The notes under the pieces: model-generated
What the model was told of the DNA's origin: nothing
Database searches by the model: none
Seen by the model: only the letters and a program-made list of their open reading frames with translations
Source of the DNA: Arthrobacter_D sp015752045
GTDB lineage: Bacteria > Actinomycetota > Actinomycetes > Actinomycetales > Micrococcaceae
DNA: 64,000 nt
Direction of reading: 5' to 3'
Assembly: GCF_015752045.1 (NCBI RefSeq)
Contig: NZ_JADOUS010000004.1
Coordinates: forward strand, 248,001 to 312,000
Part shown: piece by piece, positions 1-8,802 of the stretch
Layout of the letters: every line of letters starts with the position of its first letter
Numbering within the stretch: the stretch's first letter is position 1
Position numbers and translations under genes: made by a program

Positions 1-202
1 CAGGGTGGCGCGGGCAGGTGTCGGCCGGATCAGGGGAAAGGATCACGGGCAAGCCCGGACCCTGCGCATCCCGCGCGGCGGCGGATCCGGTGTGGCGGCT
101 CGATCGCGGACCGTTTCGCCGGTACCGTAGAGGATTAGAACGTATGTTCGACGTCGGGTGGATGCCCGGCGGTCCCGCCCGCCAGTGCCCTTGGAGCTCC
201 TC
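1..202 (+). other. Upstream flank of ruvA, possibly the 3' end of ruvC
   Basis: In actinobacteria ruvC usually precedes ruvA. One plus-strand frame stays open from the window edge to a TGA at 204-206 that would overlap the ruvA ATG as ATGA. It begins with a Gly-Trp-Arg-Gly stretch that could be the end of RuvC. The rest of that frame does not look like a RuvC tail, and an SOS box sits inside it, so I do not call a gene. The other two frames stop at 130 and 138. Confidence 0.3.
136..151. promoter_or_regulatory. LexA (SOS) box upstream of ruvAB
   Basis: The sequence TAGAACGTATGTTCGA matches the actinobacterial LexA consensus TCGAAC-RNNY-GTTCGA at all fixed positions except the second base. It lies 52 bp before the ruvA ATG, so ruvAB is probably DNA-damage inducible. 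The match is seen directly; regulation is inferred. Confidence 0.75.
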
Positions 203-832
203 ATGATCAGTTCCCTCCGCGGAACAGTGACCCACGTGGGCCTGCACTCCGCCGTCCTCGACGTCAACGGCTTCGGCATGCAGGTCCAGGCGACCCCCCA
301 GACCCTGGCCGGGCTGCGCCTGGGGGAGCAGGCCTCCGTCGCCACGGCCATGATCGTCCGCGAGGACTCGATGACGCTCTTCGGCTTCGAGGACGCGGGC
401 CAGCGCGAGGTCTTCGAGACGCTCCTGGCGGTCAGCGGCGTCGGGCCCCGCCTCGCACTCGCCGTCCTGGCCGTCCACACGCCCGAGGCCATCCGCGTCG
501 CCGCGTCCTCGGGTGACGACAAGGCTTTCAGCAAGGTGTCGGGGATCGGTCCCAAGGGCGCCCGCCGGATCGTGCTCGAGCTCGCCGGCAAGCTGGTCCC
601 GCTCGACACGAAGCCCGGGGTGTCCAAGCAGACCTGGCAGGGCCAGGTCCTCACGGCCATGATGGGCCTCGGCTGGTCGGAGAAGGATGCCGGAGCGGCC
701 ATCGACGCCGCCGTCGACGAGGCGCCCGAGATCGCCGCGACCGGTGACGTGGGCCAGATCCTGAAACTCACGCTGCGCAGGCTCGGCCAGGACGGCGCCC
801 GCAGCTCGGCTCGGACGAGGGTGACTACATGA
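203..832 (+). CDS. ruvA: Holliday junction branch migration protein RuvA
   Basis: RuvA (209 residues) binds the four-way Holliday junction as a tetramer and loads the RuvB motor during recombination and repair. The start MISSLRGTV is the normal RuvA N-terminus and opens the OB-fold domain. Two helix-hairpin-helix motifs follow (around VSGVGPRLA and VSGIGPKGA), and the C-terminal third is the small RuvB-contacting domain. The ATG at 203 is preceded by GGAG at 193-196. The stop codon overlaps the ruvB start as ATGA, so the two are probably coupled. A LexA box lies just upstream. Confidence 0.97.
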   Translation: MISSLRGTVTHVGLHSAVLDVNGFGMQVQATPQTLAGLRLGEQASVATAMIVREDSMTLFGFEDAGQREVFETLLAVSGVGPRLALAVLAVHTPEAIRVAASSGDDKAFSKVSGIGPKGARRIVLELAGKLVPLDTKPGVSKQTWQGQVLTAMMGLGWSEKDAGAAIDAAVDEAPEIAATGDVGQILKLTLRRLGQDGARSSARTRVTT

Positions 833-1944
833 CGGACCAGCACCCGGAGGAGGCGCCGCTCGTCGCGCCGGCCGCCGACCCCGAGGACCGCGCCGTCGAG
901 GCGGCTCTCCGGCCGAAGAACCTCGACGACTTCGTGGGCCAGAAGCGCGTGCGCCGGCAGCTCTCGCTCGTCCTCGAGGCGTCCCGCCTGCGCGGACGCA
1001 GCGCCGACCACGTGCTCCTGTCCGGTCCTCCCGGCCTCGGCAAGACGACGCTGGCGATGATCATCGCCGCCGAGATGAACGCGCCGCTGCGCATCACGTC
1101 CGGTCCCGCCATCCAGCACGCCGGCGACCTCGCGGCCATCCTCTCCTCCCTCACCGAGGGCGAGGTCCTCTTCCTCGACGAGATCCACCGCATGTCCCGG
1201 CCCGCCGAGGAGATGCTCTACATGGCCATGGAGGACTTCCGCGTCGACATCATCGTCGGCAAGGGACCCGGCGCCACGGCGATCCCGCTGGAGCTGCCAC
1301 CCTTCACCCTCGTGGGCGCCACGACACGCGCGGGGCTCCTGCCCGGCCCGCTCCGGGACCGCTTCGGCTTCACCGGGCACCTCGAGTTCTACTCGACGGA
1401 GGAACTCGAGCTCGTGCTCCGCCGCTCCGCCATGCTGATGGACATGAAGGTCAACTCGGCCGCGTTCGCGGAGATCGCCGGCCGGTCGCGTGGCACGCCC
1501 CGTATCTCCAACCGCCTGCTCCGGCGCGTCCGGGACTGGGCCCTGGTGCACGGCATCGACCTCATCGACGCCCGGTCCGCGAGTGCGGCGCTGGACATGT
1601 ACGAGGTGGACGCGCGGGGCCTCGATCGGCTGGACCGGGGTGTGCTCACCGCACTCATCACCAAGTTCAACGGCGGGCCCGTGGGCCTGTCGACGCTCGC
1701 GATCGCCGTCGGCGAGGAACCCGAGACGGTCGAGACCGTCGCCGAACCCTACCTGGTCCGCGAGGGCATGCTCGGGCGCACACCGCGCGGCCGGATCGCG
1801 ACGGCGGCCGCGTGGCGCCACCTGGGGATCGAGATGCCGCCGAACGTCGCCGCCGCGATGCCCGAGGACCTGTTCTCCGTCACGCCCGAGGACCTGATGG
1901 CCGCGGAGACGACCGTCGACAGCTGGGCGCAGCCGGACTCCTGA
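829..1944 (+). CDS. ruvB: Holliday junction branch migration ATPase RuvB
   Basis: RuvB (371 residues) is the hexameric AAA+ motor that pumps DNA through the RuvA-bound junction. Visible motifs are Walker A GPPGLGKT (about 66-73), Walker B LFLDEIH (about 114-120), a sensor-1 region VGATTRAG, and the GPLRDRFG segment carrying the arginine finger. The C-terminal winged-helix DNA-binding domain is present (LTALITKFNGGPVGL and onward). An acidic N-terminal extension of about 20 residues precedes the conserved core, as is usual in actinobacteria. The start overlaps the end of ruvA by 4 nt. Confidence 0.97.
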   Translation: MTDQHPEEAPLVAPAADPEDRAVEAALRPKNLDDFVGQKRVRRQLSLVLEASRLRGRSADHVLLSGPPGLGKTTLAMIIAAEMNAPLRITSGPAIQHAGDLAAILSSLTEGEVLFLDEIHRMSRPAEEMLYMAMEDFRVDIIVGKGPGATAIPLELPPFTLVGATTRAGLLPGPLRDRFGFTGHLEFYSTEELELVLRRSAMLMDMKVNSAAFAEIAGRSRGTPRISNRLLRRVRDWALVHGIDLIDARSASAALDMYEVDARGLDRLDRGVLTALITKFNGGPVGLSTLAIAVGEEPETVETVAEPYLVREGMLGRTPRGRIATAAAWRHLGIEMPPNVAAAMPEDLFSVTPEDLMAAETTVDSWAQPDS

Positions 1945-2044
1945 CGCGGGGACGCTCAGGAAACGGCTTTACACTGGTGTTTCACGATGTGTGCCGCGGC
2001 ACAGTCCTGCCATCCATACCCCAGCCCCAGGAACGGATCCTCCA

Positions 2045-2629
2045 GTGCTTGCACCCGTAGTCGCCCAAACCACCACCGGACAGAGCGGCGGCTTCGACGT
2101 CTTCGGTCTGCTGCTCCCGCTGGCCCTGGCCTTCCTCATCTTCACCATGTTCCGCAGGCAGCGGAAGGCGCAGCAGCAGGTCAAGGACATGCGCACGCAG
2201 ATGGAACCCGGCACCGAGGTCATGACCCAGTTCGGTCTCTTCGGCACCATCGTGTCGATCGACCAGGAGAACAACAAGGCCGTCCTCGAACTGTCGCCCG
2301 GCACCCTTGCGACCGTCCACACGCAGGCGCTCTCCAAGGTGGTCCAGCAGGAACCCGCCCTCGCCACCGAGGACGCGGACACGGACGCCGCCCTGTCAAA
2401 TCCGACCGACCGGACCGGCTACGACGGCACCGCGGTGCCCGACGACGTGTCCTCGATCGACGGCGTCGACCGCCGCCCGGCCGGGGGGTCCACCGCCGCG
2501 GCGACGCCGGGCTCCCCGTCCGGCGTCGAGACCCCCGAGGAGACGCTGGAGCGCCTCAACCGGGAATCGCAGCGGGAAAACCGCGACGCGCGCGACGCCC
2601 GCGACCCCAGAACGAACCCTGACAACTAG
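2045..2629 (+). CDS. yajC: Sec translocon accessory protein YajC
   Basis: YajC is a small membrane protein that associates with SecDF-YidC during protein export. The GTG at 2045 is chosen because an AGGAA ribosome-binding site lies 9-11 nt before it and the upstream codons look non-coding. A -10-like TACACT is at 1970-1975. One transmembrane helix spans about residues 18-36, followed by the basic RRQRK stretch and the conserved soluble region (QMEPGTEVMTQFGLFGTIVSI). The product has 194 residues against about 110 in E. coli; the extra C-terminal 80 are charged and low complexity. It sits directly before secD and secF. Confidence 0.9.
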   Translation: MLAPVVAQTTTGQSGGFDVFGLLLPLALAFLIFTMFRRQRKAQQQVKDMRTQMEPGTEVMTQFGLFGTIVSIDQENNKAVLELSPGTLATVHTQALSKVVQQEPALATEDADTDAALSNPTDRTGYDGTAVPDDVSSIDGVDRRPAGGSTAAATPGSPSGVETPEETLERLNRESQRENRDARDARDPRTNPDN

Positions 2630-2638
2630 CATTCCGTA

Positions 2639-2664
2639 GGGCGCCGGTACCTGTACCGGCGCCC
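2639..2664 (+). terminator. Hairpin between yajC and secD
   Basis: Two perfect 12-base arms, GGGCGCCGGTAC at 2639-2650 and GTACCGGCGCCC at 2653-2664, are separated by CT, so the real loop opens within the arms. There is no T-run after it. It could be a weak terminator or an mRNA-processing or stability element setting the yajC to secD ratio. Confidence 0.5.
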
Positions 2665-2714
2665 TCACGATCCACCGGCGCACCCGACGCGCCACTGCAT
2701 AAGGACATGCCACC

Positions 2715-4460
2715 ATGCCTCGTACCGGCCCCGGGACGGCAGCCAAGCGGACACTCGTCTGGCTGGGCGTACTGACAGCACTGCTCGCTACCCTGCTGGG
2801 AGCGGGCGCCCACTGGAGCACCGCGAGCTGGAGCCCGCGCCTGGCCCTCGACCTCGAGGGCGGGACGCAGATGATCCTGGCCCCCCGCGTCCAGGACGGC
2901 AGCGAGATCACGCCGGAACAGCTCGACCAGGCGGTGGAGATCATCCGCCAGCGCGTCGACGGGTCCGGTGTCGCGGAAGCCGAGATCAGCACCCAGTCCG
3001 GCCAGAACGTGATCGTGTCGCTGCCCGGCACCCCCGACGCGCAGACACGCGACCTCATCCAGGCCTCCGCCCAGATGGAGTTCCGCCCCGTCCTCGCCGG
3101 CGGGCCCGGCCAGGCCCCGGCCGCCGAGACGCCCACGCCGGAGGACCAGCTCCCCACGCCGGCCGCCGAGCCGAAGGACGCGAGCGATCCGAACTGGATC
3201 ACCCCCGAGCTGTACAAGGAGTTTGAGGCCCTCAACTGCCTCGACCCGGCGGCACTGGAACCGGCGGAGGAACCCGCACCCGCCGACAAGCCGATGGTCG
3301 CCTGTGAGCCGGACACGCAGGGCAAGTACATCCTCGGCCCCGTGGAGGTGCCGGGTACGGACATCACGACGGCGAGCTATGGGCTCGAGCGCAGCGCGGG
3401 CGGCCAGACCCTCAATTCCTGGGCCGTGAACATTGACTTCAACGACGAAGGCACCAAGATCTTCCGCGAGGTCACCGAGCGCCTCTACGCCTTCGGTGAA
3501 GGCGATCCGCGGAACCAGTTCGCGATCGTCCTCGACGGCCGGATCGTGTCCGCGCCGACCACCAACGCCGTCATCCCCGACGGCAACCCGTCGATCAGCG
3601 GCAACTTCACGGAGGAGTCCTCGGCGGCCCTCGCGGAGCAGCTCAAGTACGGTGCACTGCCGATCAGCTTCGAGATCCAGAGCGAACAGCAGATCTCCGC
3701 CACGCTGGGCGCCGACCAGCTGCGCCTCGGGCTCATCGCCGGCCTGATCGGGCTCCTGCTGGTCGCCGCGTATTCGATGTTCCAGTACCGTCTCCTCGGC
3801 CTGGTCACCATCGCGTCGCTGGTCGTCGCCGGCATCCTGACCTACCTGGCCATCTGCATCCTCGGCTGGACGGAGAACTACCGTCTCTCGCTCGCCGGCG
3901 TCGCGGGCCTCATCGTCGCCATCGGCCAGACCGCGGACTCGTTCATCGTCTACTTCGAGCGCATCCGTGACGAGCTCCGTGAGGGACGCGGCCTCGTCTC
4001 CGCCGTCGAGAACGGCTGGCGGCGTGCCAAGCGCACCGTCCTCGCCTCGAAGGCGGTGAACCTGCTGGCCGCGCTCGTGCTCTTCTTCGTCGCCGTCGGC
4101 AACGTCCGCGGATTCGCGTTCACCCTCGGCCTCACCGCCATCGCCGACCTCATCGTCGTCTTCCTCTTCACCCACCCGGTCCTCCGGCTCCTGGCGAGGA
4201 CGAAGTTCTTCGGCGAGGGCCACCCCTGGTCCGGCCTCGATCCGAGCCGCCTCGGAGGCATCCCGCTGTACCGCGGCGCCGGCCGCCTCCGCCAGCCGGG
4301 CGAGGGCACCGCGAAGCCGGTCGCCGTCGCACGGACCAAGAACAAGGGCGCCTCGGCCGAGGCCGAGCGGCGCCTCACCATCGCCGAGCGTCGCCGTGCG
4401 GAACAGCAGAAGGCCCTCGCGGGCCGCACCGGTTCTTCCCAGAAAGAGACCAACGAATGA
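2715..4460 (+). CDS. secD: Protein translocase subunit SecD
   Basis: SecD works with SecF as a proton-driven motor that pulls secreted proteins through and off the SecYEG channel. This 581-residue protein has an N-terminal signal-anchor helix (about residues 13-33), then the conserved LALDLEGGTQMIL motif opening the extracytoplasmic domain. The P1 domain contains a Pro/Glu-rich insert around 3111-3310 that is probably variable. A block of five further helices (from about LGLIAGLIGLLLVAAYSMF) forms the RND-like membrane domain. The basic C-terminal tail is about 70 residues. The stop overlaps secF as ATGA. Confidence 0.96.
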   Translation: MPRTGPGTAAKRTLVWLGVLTALLATLLGAGAHWSTASWSPRLALDLEGGTQMILAPRVQDGSEITPEQLDQAVEIIRQRVDGSGVAEAEISTQSGQNVIVSLPGTPDAQTRDLIQASAQMEFRPVLAGGPGQAPAAETPTPEDQLPTPAAEPKDASDPNWITPELYKEFEALNCLDPAALEPAEEPAPADKPMVACEPDTQGKYILGPVEVPGTDITTASYGLERSAGGQTLNSWAVNIDFNDEGTKIFREVTERLYAFGEGDPRNQFAIVLDGRIVSAPTTNAVIPDGNPSISGNFTEESSAALAEQLKYGALPISFEIQSEQQISATLGADQLRLGLIAGLIGLLLVAAYSMFQYRLLGLVTIASLVVAGILTYLAICILGWTENYRLSLAGVAGLIVAIGQTADSFIVYFERIRDELREGRGLVSAVENGWRRAKRTVLASKAVNLLAALVLFFVAVGNVRGFAFTLGLTAIADLIVVFLFTHPVLRLLARTKFFGEGHPWSGLDPSRLGGIPLYRGAGRLRQPGEGTAKPVAVARTKNKGASAEAERRLTIAERRRAEQQKALAGRTGSSQKETNE

Positions 4461-5455
4461 GCCGCACGAACTTTGCCACCTTCGGCAACGAGCTGTACTC
4501 GGGGAAGCGCTCCTACCCCTTCGTTGCCAAGCGGAACCTCTGGTTCCTGATCGCCGGCATCGCCCTCCTGATCTCGATCATCATCCCCGTGGTCAAGGGC
4601 GGCTTCAATCTCGGCATCGACTTCCGGGGCGGCTCCGAGTTCACCGTGTCCTCCACGGGGAACACGGACGTCGCGGTCGGCGAGCGGGCCGTGACCGACG
4701 TCGTCCCCGAGGCCGTACCGCGTGTCACCAACATCGCGGGCGACACCATGCGCATCCAGACGGAGCGGCTCTCCGACGACCAGACGCTGAGCGTTCGGGG
4801 CAACCTCGCCGACGGATACGGTGTGGGCGAGGACCAGGTCACCTCGAGCTACGTGGGACCCACCTGGGGTGAGGACGTCAGCCGGCAGGCCCTGATCGGG
4901 TTCGGGGTCTTCGTCCTGCTGGCCGCGATCCTCATGGCCGTCTACTTCCGCACCTGGAAGATGGCACTCGCCGCGATGGCCGCCCTGGTGGTCGTCATGG
5001 TCGTCACCGCCGGGCTCTACTCGCTGAGCAACTTCGAGGTCACGCCGTCGGCGATCATCGGCTTCCTGACGATCCTGAGTTACGCCCTGTACGACACCGT
5101 GGTGGTGTTCGACAAGATCCGCGAGAACACCGCGGACATGAAGACCTCCACCGAGCGGACCTTCGCCGAACAGGTCAACCTCGCCGTCAATCAGACGCTG
5201 GTCCGGTCGATCAACACGTCCGTCGTCGCGATCCTCCCGGTCGCCTCGATCCTCTTCATCGGGTCCTTCCTGCTCGGCGCCGGTACCCTCCAGGACCTGT
5301 CGCTGGCCCTGTTCATCGGCATCATCCTCGGCACCCTCGGGACCATCTTCATCGCCGCGCCGCTCTACGCCGCACTCCGGCTCAACGAGCCCGAGCTGAA
5401 GAAGCAGGAGGAGAAGGTGCTCAGCCGACGCTCGCTGGAAGCGGCGTCCGCCTGA
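4457..5455 (+). CDS. secF: Protein translocase subunit SecF
   Basis: SecF (332 residues) is the partner of SecD. A helix at about residues 28-47 is followed by the signature LGIDFRGGSEFTV and a short extracytoplasmic domain. Five further helices follow; the fourth carries the conserved YDTVVVFDKIREN segment. The ATG overlaps the secD stop, giving an equimolar, coupled pair. Transcription probably ends at the large hairpin just downstream (5476-5523). Confidence 0.96.
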   Translation: MSRTNFATFGNELYSGKRSYPFVAKRNLWFLIAGIALLISIIIPVVKGGFNLGIDFRGGSEFTVSSTGNTDVAVGERAVTDVVPEAVPRVTNIAGDTMRIQTERLSDDQTLSVRGNLADGYGVGEDQVTSSYVGPTWGEDVSRQALIGFGVFVLLAAILMAVYFRTWKMALAAMAALVVVMVVTAGLYSLSNFEVTPSAIIGFLTILSYALYDTVVVFDKIRENTADMKTSTERTFAEQVNLAVNQTLVRSINTSVVAILPVASILFIGSFLLGAGTLQDLSLALFIGIILGTLGTIFIAAPLYAALRLNEPELKKQEEKVLSRRSLEAASA

Positions 5456-5475
5456 GCCGCCTCACGACGCAGCAC

Positions 5476-5523
5476 CGGCATCGGCCGCAGGAGACCCGTC
5501 CGGGTCACCTGCGGCCGATGCCG
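5476..5523 (+). terminator. Strong hairpin terminator after secF
   Basis: A perfect 16-bp stem (5476-5491 with 5508-5523) carries a second 6-bp stem (GACCCG at 5493-5498 with CGGGTC at 5501-5506) stacked inside it. It lies 20 nt after the secF stop. No long T-run follows, which is common for actinobacterial terminators. Confidence 0.8.
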
Positions 5524-5610
5524 TTCCAGGCCCGGCTAGAATTGGACCGTCGCATGACCGGTGGCATCGCGGGCCCCCAGGGGCCCGGGATCGAGATTGA
5601 GGGATGGCAC

Positions 5611-8028
5611 ATGGCTGAAGCGGTGAACCCCACGGGAGGGCCCGACGGCGGCCCGGGCGCCTCCACGGCGGGCGGACAGGGTCCGATCGCCACCGACGCT
5701 GCGCGCCCCGGACCGTCCCGCGGCCTCGTGCAGCCCGAATCGCCGAACTCCGCACCGTCCGCGACGAGCGCCGACCAGGTGGCTCCCGGCAGGCGTGGGC
5801 GGACCCGCGCGCGCATCGCCCGGCTCACCGGCCGCGGGTCCTCCGGCTACTCGCCGGTCCTCGAGCCGCTCCTGCGCACGGTCCGGGCCAACAACCCGAA
5901 GGAAGACCTCGACCTCATCCAGCGTGCCTACCTCGTCGCGGAGCGCAGCCACGAGGGCCAGACGCGCAAGAGCGGCGACCCGTACATCACGCACCCCGTC
6001 GCCGTCGCCACCATCCTCGCCGAGCTGGGCATGACCGGGACGACGCTCGCGGCCGCCCTGCTGCACGACACCGTCGAGGACACCTCATACACCCTCGAGG
6101 AGCTCAAGCGCGACTTCGGTCCCGAGGTGGCCATGCTCGTGGACGGCGTCACCAAGCTCGACAAGGTGTCCTTCGGGGACGCCGCGCAGGCCGAGACGGT
6201 GCGGAAGATGGTCGTCGCCATGGCGAAGGACATCCGCGTGCTCGTTATCAAGCTGGCGGACCGGCTGCACAACGCGCGCACGTGGCGTTTCGTCTCGCCC
6301 GCCTCCTCCGCCAGGAAGGCGCGGGAGACCCTGGAGATCTTCGCCCCGCTCGCGCACCGGCTGGGCATGAACACCATCAAGTGGGAGCTCGAGGACCTCT
6401 CCTTCGCCGCCCTGCACCCCAAGGTGTACGAGGAGATCGTCCGCATGGTGGGGGACCGGACCCCTGAGCGGGAGAAGCACCTCAGCCTCGTCCGGGACCA
6501 GATCGAGGAGGATCTGCGCACCGTCAAGATCAAGGCGACGATCACGGGGCGGCCCAAGCACTACTACTCCATCTACCAGAAGATGATCGTCCGGGGTAAG
6601 GACTTCGACGACATCCACGACCTGATGGGCGTGCGGGTCCTGGTGGACAGCGTGCGCGACTGCTACGCGACCCTCGGCTCCCTGCATTCGCGCTGGAACC
6701 CCCTGCCCGGGCGGTTCAAGGACTACATCGCGATGCCGAAGTTCAACATGTACCAGTCGCTGCACACCACAGTGATCGGTCCGGGCGGCAAGCCCGTCGA
6801 GATCCAGATCCGGACCCACGACATGCACCGCCGCGCCGAGTACGGCGTCGCCGCCCACTGGAAGTACAAGAGCGGCGGCCGGCAGCTCGAGGCGCAGGAC
6901 GGCGGGGACATGGGGTGGCTGCGCAGCCTCGTCGACTGGCAGCAGGAGACCTCCGACCCGAACGAGTTCCTCGACTCCCTGCGGTTCGAGATCAACGCGC
7001 GTGAGGTCTTCGTCTTCACCCCCAAGGGCGAGGTCATGGCGCTGCCGGCCGGGTCGACACCGGTGGACTTCGCCTACGCGGTGCACACCGAGGTGGGCCA
7101 CCGGACCATCGGGGCGAGGGTGAACGGGAAGCTCGTCCCGCTGAACAGCGAACTCAACCACGGTGACTCGGTGGAGATCTTCACCTCGAAGGCCGAGGGC
7201 GCGGGGCCGAGCCAGGACTGGCAGGGCTTCGTCAAGAGCCCGCGCGCCCGGAACAAGATCCGGCAGTGGTTCACCAAGGAGCGGCGCGAGGAGGCCGTGG
7301 ACAAGGGCAAGGACCTGCTGACGCGCGCCATGCGCAAGCAGAACCTGCCGTTGCAGCGCATGATGACGCACAGCGCCCTGATGACGGTGGCGGAGGAACT
7401 CCACCACCAGGACATCTCGGCACTGTACGCCGCCGTCGGTGACGGGCACACCTCCGCCCAGAATGTCATCGAGCACCTCGTGGCACTCATGGGCGGCCAT
7501 GAGGGTGCGGAGGAGACCATCGCCGAGACCGTCGTCGCGACCCAGCCCCGGCGGCCCAAGTTCTCCGACTCCGGCGTGACCGTCCGCGGGGTCGGCGACG
7601 TCTGGGTGAAGCTCGCCCGCTGCTGCACCCCCGTCCCGCCGGATCCGATCATCGGGTTCGTCACCCGGGGCTCGGGTGTGTCGGTCCACCGGAGCGACTG
7701 CCGCAACGTGGAGGAGCTGCGCGACCAGCCGGACCGGATCGTGCCCGTGGACTGGGCTCCCACGCAGTCGAGCGTGTTCCTGGTCGAGATCCAGGTGGAG
7801 GCCCTCGACCGCAAGAGCCTCCTCTCCGACGTCACGAGCGTGCTCGCCGAGAACCACGTGAACATCCTGGCGGCCAACGTGAACACGTCCTCTGACCGGG
7901 TGGCCATGTCGCGCTTCGCGTTCGAGATGGGTGACCCCAAGTACCTCAACCACATCCTCAGCGCCGTCCGGCGCATCGACGGCGTGTTCGACGTGTACCG
8001 GACCACCGGCTCGCAGCGCCGCTCCTGA
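5611..8028 (+). CDS. relA: Bifunctional (p)ppGpp synthetase/hydrolase Rel
   Basis: This 805-residue long-form Rel makes and degrades the alarmone (p)ppGpp in the stringent response. Domains in order: a low-complexity N-terminal extension of about 80 residues, an HD hydrolase domain with the intact pocket LHDTVEDT (about 151-158), a synthetase domain (KHYYSIYQKM, then the RVLVDSVRDCYATLG region), a TGS domain (VFVFTPKGEVMALPAGSTPVDFAYAVHTEVGH), a zinc-finger-like region with CC and H/C residues (ARCCTPVPPDP, VHRSDC), and a C-terminal ACT domain. The HD motif suggests hydrolysis is active, as expected of a single actinobacterial Rel. ATG 5611 has GAGGGA at 5599-5604. A -10-like TAGAAT lies at 5537-5542. 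Confidence 0.96.
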   Translation: MAEAVNPTGGPDGGPGASTAGGQGPIATDAARPGPSRGLVQPESPNSAPSATSADQVAPGRRGRTRARIARLTGRGSSGYSPVLEPLLRTVRANNPKEDLDLIQRAYLVAERSHEGQTRKSGDPYITHPVAVATILAELGMTGTTLAAALLHDTVEDTSYTLEELKRDFGPEVAMLVDGVTKLDKVSFGDAAQAETVRKMVVAMAKDIRVLVIKLADRLHNARTWRFVSPASSARKARETLEIFAPLAHRLGMNTIKWELEDLSFAALHPKVYEEIVRMVGDRTPEREKHLSLVRDQIEEDLRTVKIKATITGRPKHYYSIYQKMIVRGKDFDDIHDLMGVRVLVDSVRDCYATLGSLHSRWNPLPGRFKDYIAMPKFNMYQSLHTTVIGPGGKPVEIQIRTHDMHRRAEYGVAAHWKYKSGGRQLEAQDGGDMGWLRSLVDWQQETSDPNEFLDSLRFEINAREVFVFTPKGEVMALPAGSTPVDFAYAVHTEVGHRTIGARVNGKLVPLNSELNHGDSVEIFTSKAEGAGPSQDWQGFVKSPRARNKIRQWFTKERREEAVDKGKDLLTRAMRKQNLPLQRMMTHSALMTVAEELHHQDISALYAAVGDGHTSAQNVIEHLVALMGGHEGAEETIAETVVATQPRRPKFSDSGVTVRGVGDVWVKLARCCTPVPPDPIIGFVTRGSGVSVHRSDCRNVEELRDQPDRIVPVDWAPTQSSVFLVEIQVEALDRKSLLSDVTSVLAENHVNILAANVNTSSDRVAMSRFAFEMGDPKYLNHILSAVRRIDGVFDVYRTTGSQRRS

Positions 8029-8079
8029 CGGCACGCACGGGGCGGCGACGACGGCTGAACCTGCGCCGGCCCATCCGGG

Positions 8080-8127
8080 CCGGCTCATCCTGTGCCCGGT
8101 TCATCCTGCGCCCGGCTCATCCTCTGC
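8080..8127. repeat. Three tandem 16-bp repeats between relA and the AbiEi-like gene
   Basis: The units are CCGGCTCATCCTGTGC (8080-8095), CCGGTTCATCCTGCGC (8096-8111) and CCGGCTCATCCTCTGC (8112-8127). A degenerate fourth copy begins at about 8066. The last unit overlaps the stop codon of the minus-strand gene ending at 8117. This is a short minisatellite-like array, possibly grown by slippage; function unknown. Confidence 0.85.
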
Positions 8128-8770
8128 CGTCCGGCGGCCGTCGGGCGGCCCGCACCCTCGACAGGGCCCGCGTCTTGCCCGGTACCCGGGAGGCGTTGAC
8201 GAGCGCCGCCTCCACGAGGCGGAGCGGGCAGTCGAGGTCACGGTCCCTGCTGATCGACCGCAGGATCGCCACGGCATCGCGGTCCTCGCCGTGCACCGCG
8301 ATGTCCAGGGCGGTGCGGAGCGGGGTGGTCACGGACACCCCGCCCACCGTGTTCACGTCGAACGGACCCAGCGCCGCCTGGTGCATGACGGCGGCACTGA
8401 AGGGCGGCAACGCCGTGGTGCGACGCCGGTGATCCGTCACGAGGCTGATGACGGCCGGCCGAGGGGCGCACCCGTAGATCCAGGCCGCGCAGGAGCGCCC
8501 CAGCGCCACCCGCGGTCGCACCGATGGCGGGACGCTCCGGACAGCGGCCCGCGACCTCGTGGCGGGATCCTCCCGGAAGTCGCTGCGCAGGTAGGACTCG
8601 CCGATCACGAGGTGCACCAGACCCTCGAGACGCATGGCCTGCAGCTCGGCCGAGGTGAAGATGTCCCCGGCGTGGAAGAGGGCGCCGCCGGTCGACGTGA
8701 CCGGGGGGTGCGCCGCTTCCGGGTAGCGTTCCGGAGGTGCTGCGGCGGAGGCACTGTGCAGGGGAGCCAT
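8117..8770 (-). CDS. AbiEi-like (type IV antitoxin family) protein, no partner toxin
   Basis: The 217-residue protein looks like the large actinobacterial family annotated as AbiEi antitoxin-like or winged-helix regulators. It has an N-terminal region with FHAGDIFTSAELQAMRLEGLVHLVIGESY, and a C-terminal part with the family-like signature HQAALGPFDVNTVGGVSVTTPLRTALDIA. No AbiEii nucleotidyltransferase toxin gene lies beside it. ATG 8770 is preceded by GAGGTG. It is convergent with relA, and its 3' end reads through tandem repeats. It may act as a solitary transcription regulator; the assignment rests on motif pattern only. Confidence 0.65.
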   Translation of the reverse strand: MAPLHSASAAAPPERYPEAAHPPVTSTGGALFHAGDIFTSAELQAMRLEGLVHLVIGESYLRSDFREDPATRSRAAVRSVPPSVRPRVALGRSCAAWIYGCAPRPAVISLVTDHRRRTTALPPFSAAVMHQAALGPFDVNTVGGVSVTTPLRTALDIAVHGEDRDAVAILRSISRDRDLDCPLRLVEAALVNASRVPGKTRALSRVRAARRPPDGRG

Positions 8771-8802
8771 CACCTCAGCATGGGGACTGCACCGCCCACG
8801 CA

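Noticed and set aside
1..206. C-terminal end of ruvC as a called gene
   Set aside because: One frame is open and ends with an ATGA overlap, but apart from a Trp-Arg-Gly near the edge it does not resemble RuvC, and it contains an SOS box. Left as a flank note only.
43..1821. 592-codon minus-strand reading frame over ruvAB
   Set aside because: High GC opens long antisense frames; the plus strand holds clear ruvA and ruvB, and the antisense product has no recognisable domain.
8029..8127. CRISPR-like array
   Set aside because: The repeats are directly adjacent with no spacers and no cas genes occur in the window.
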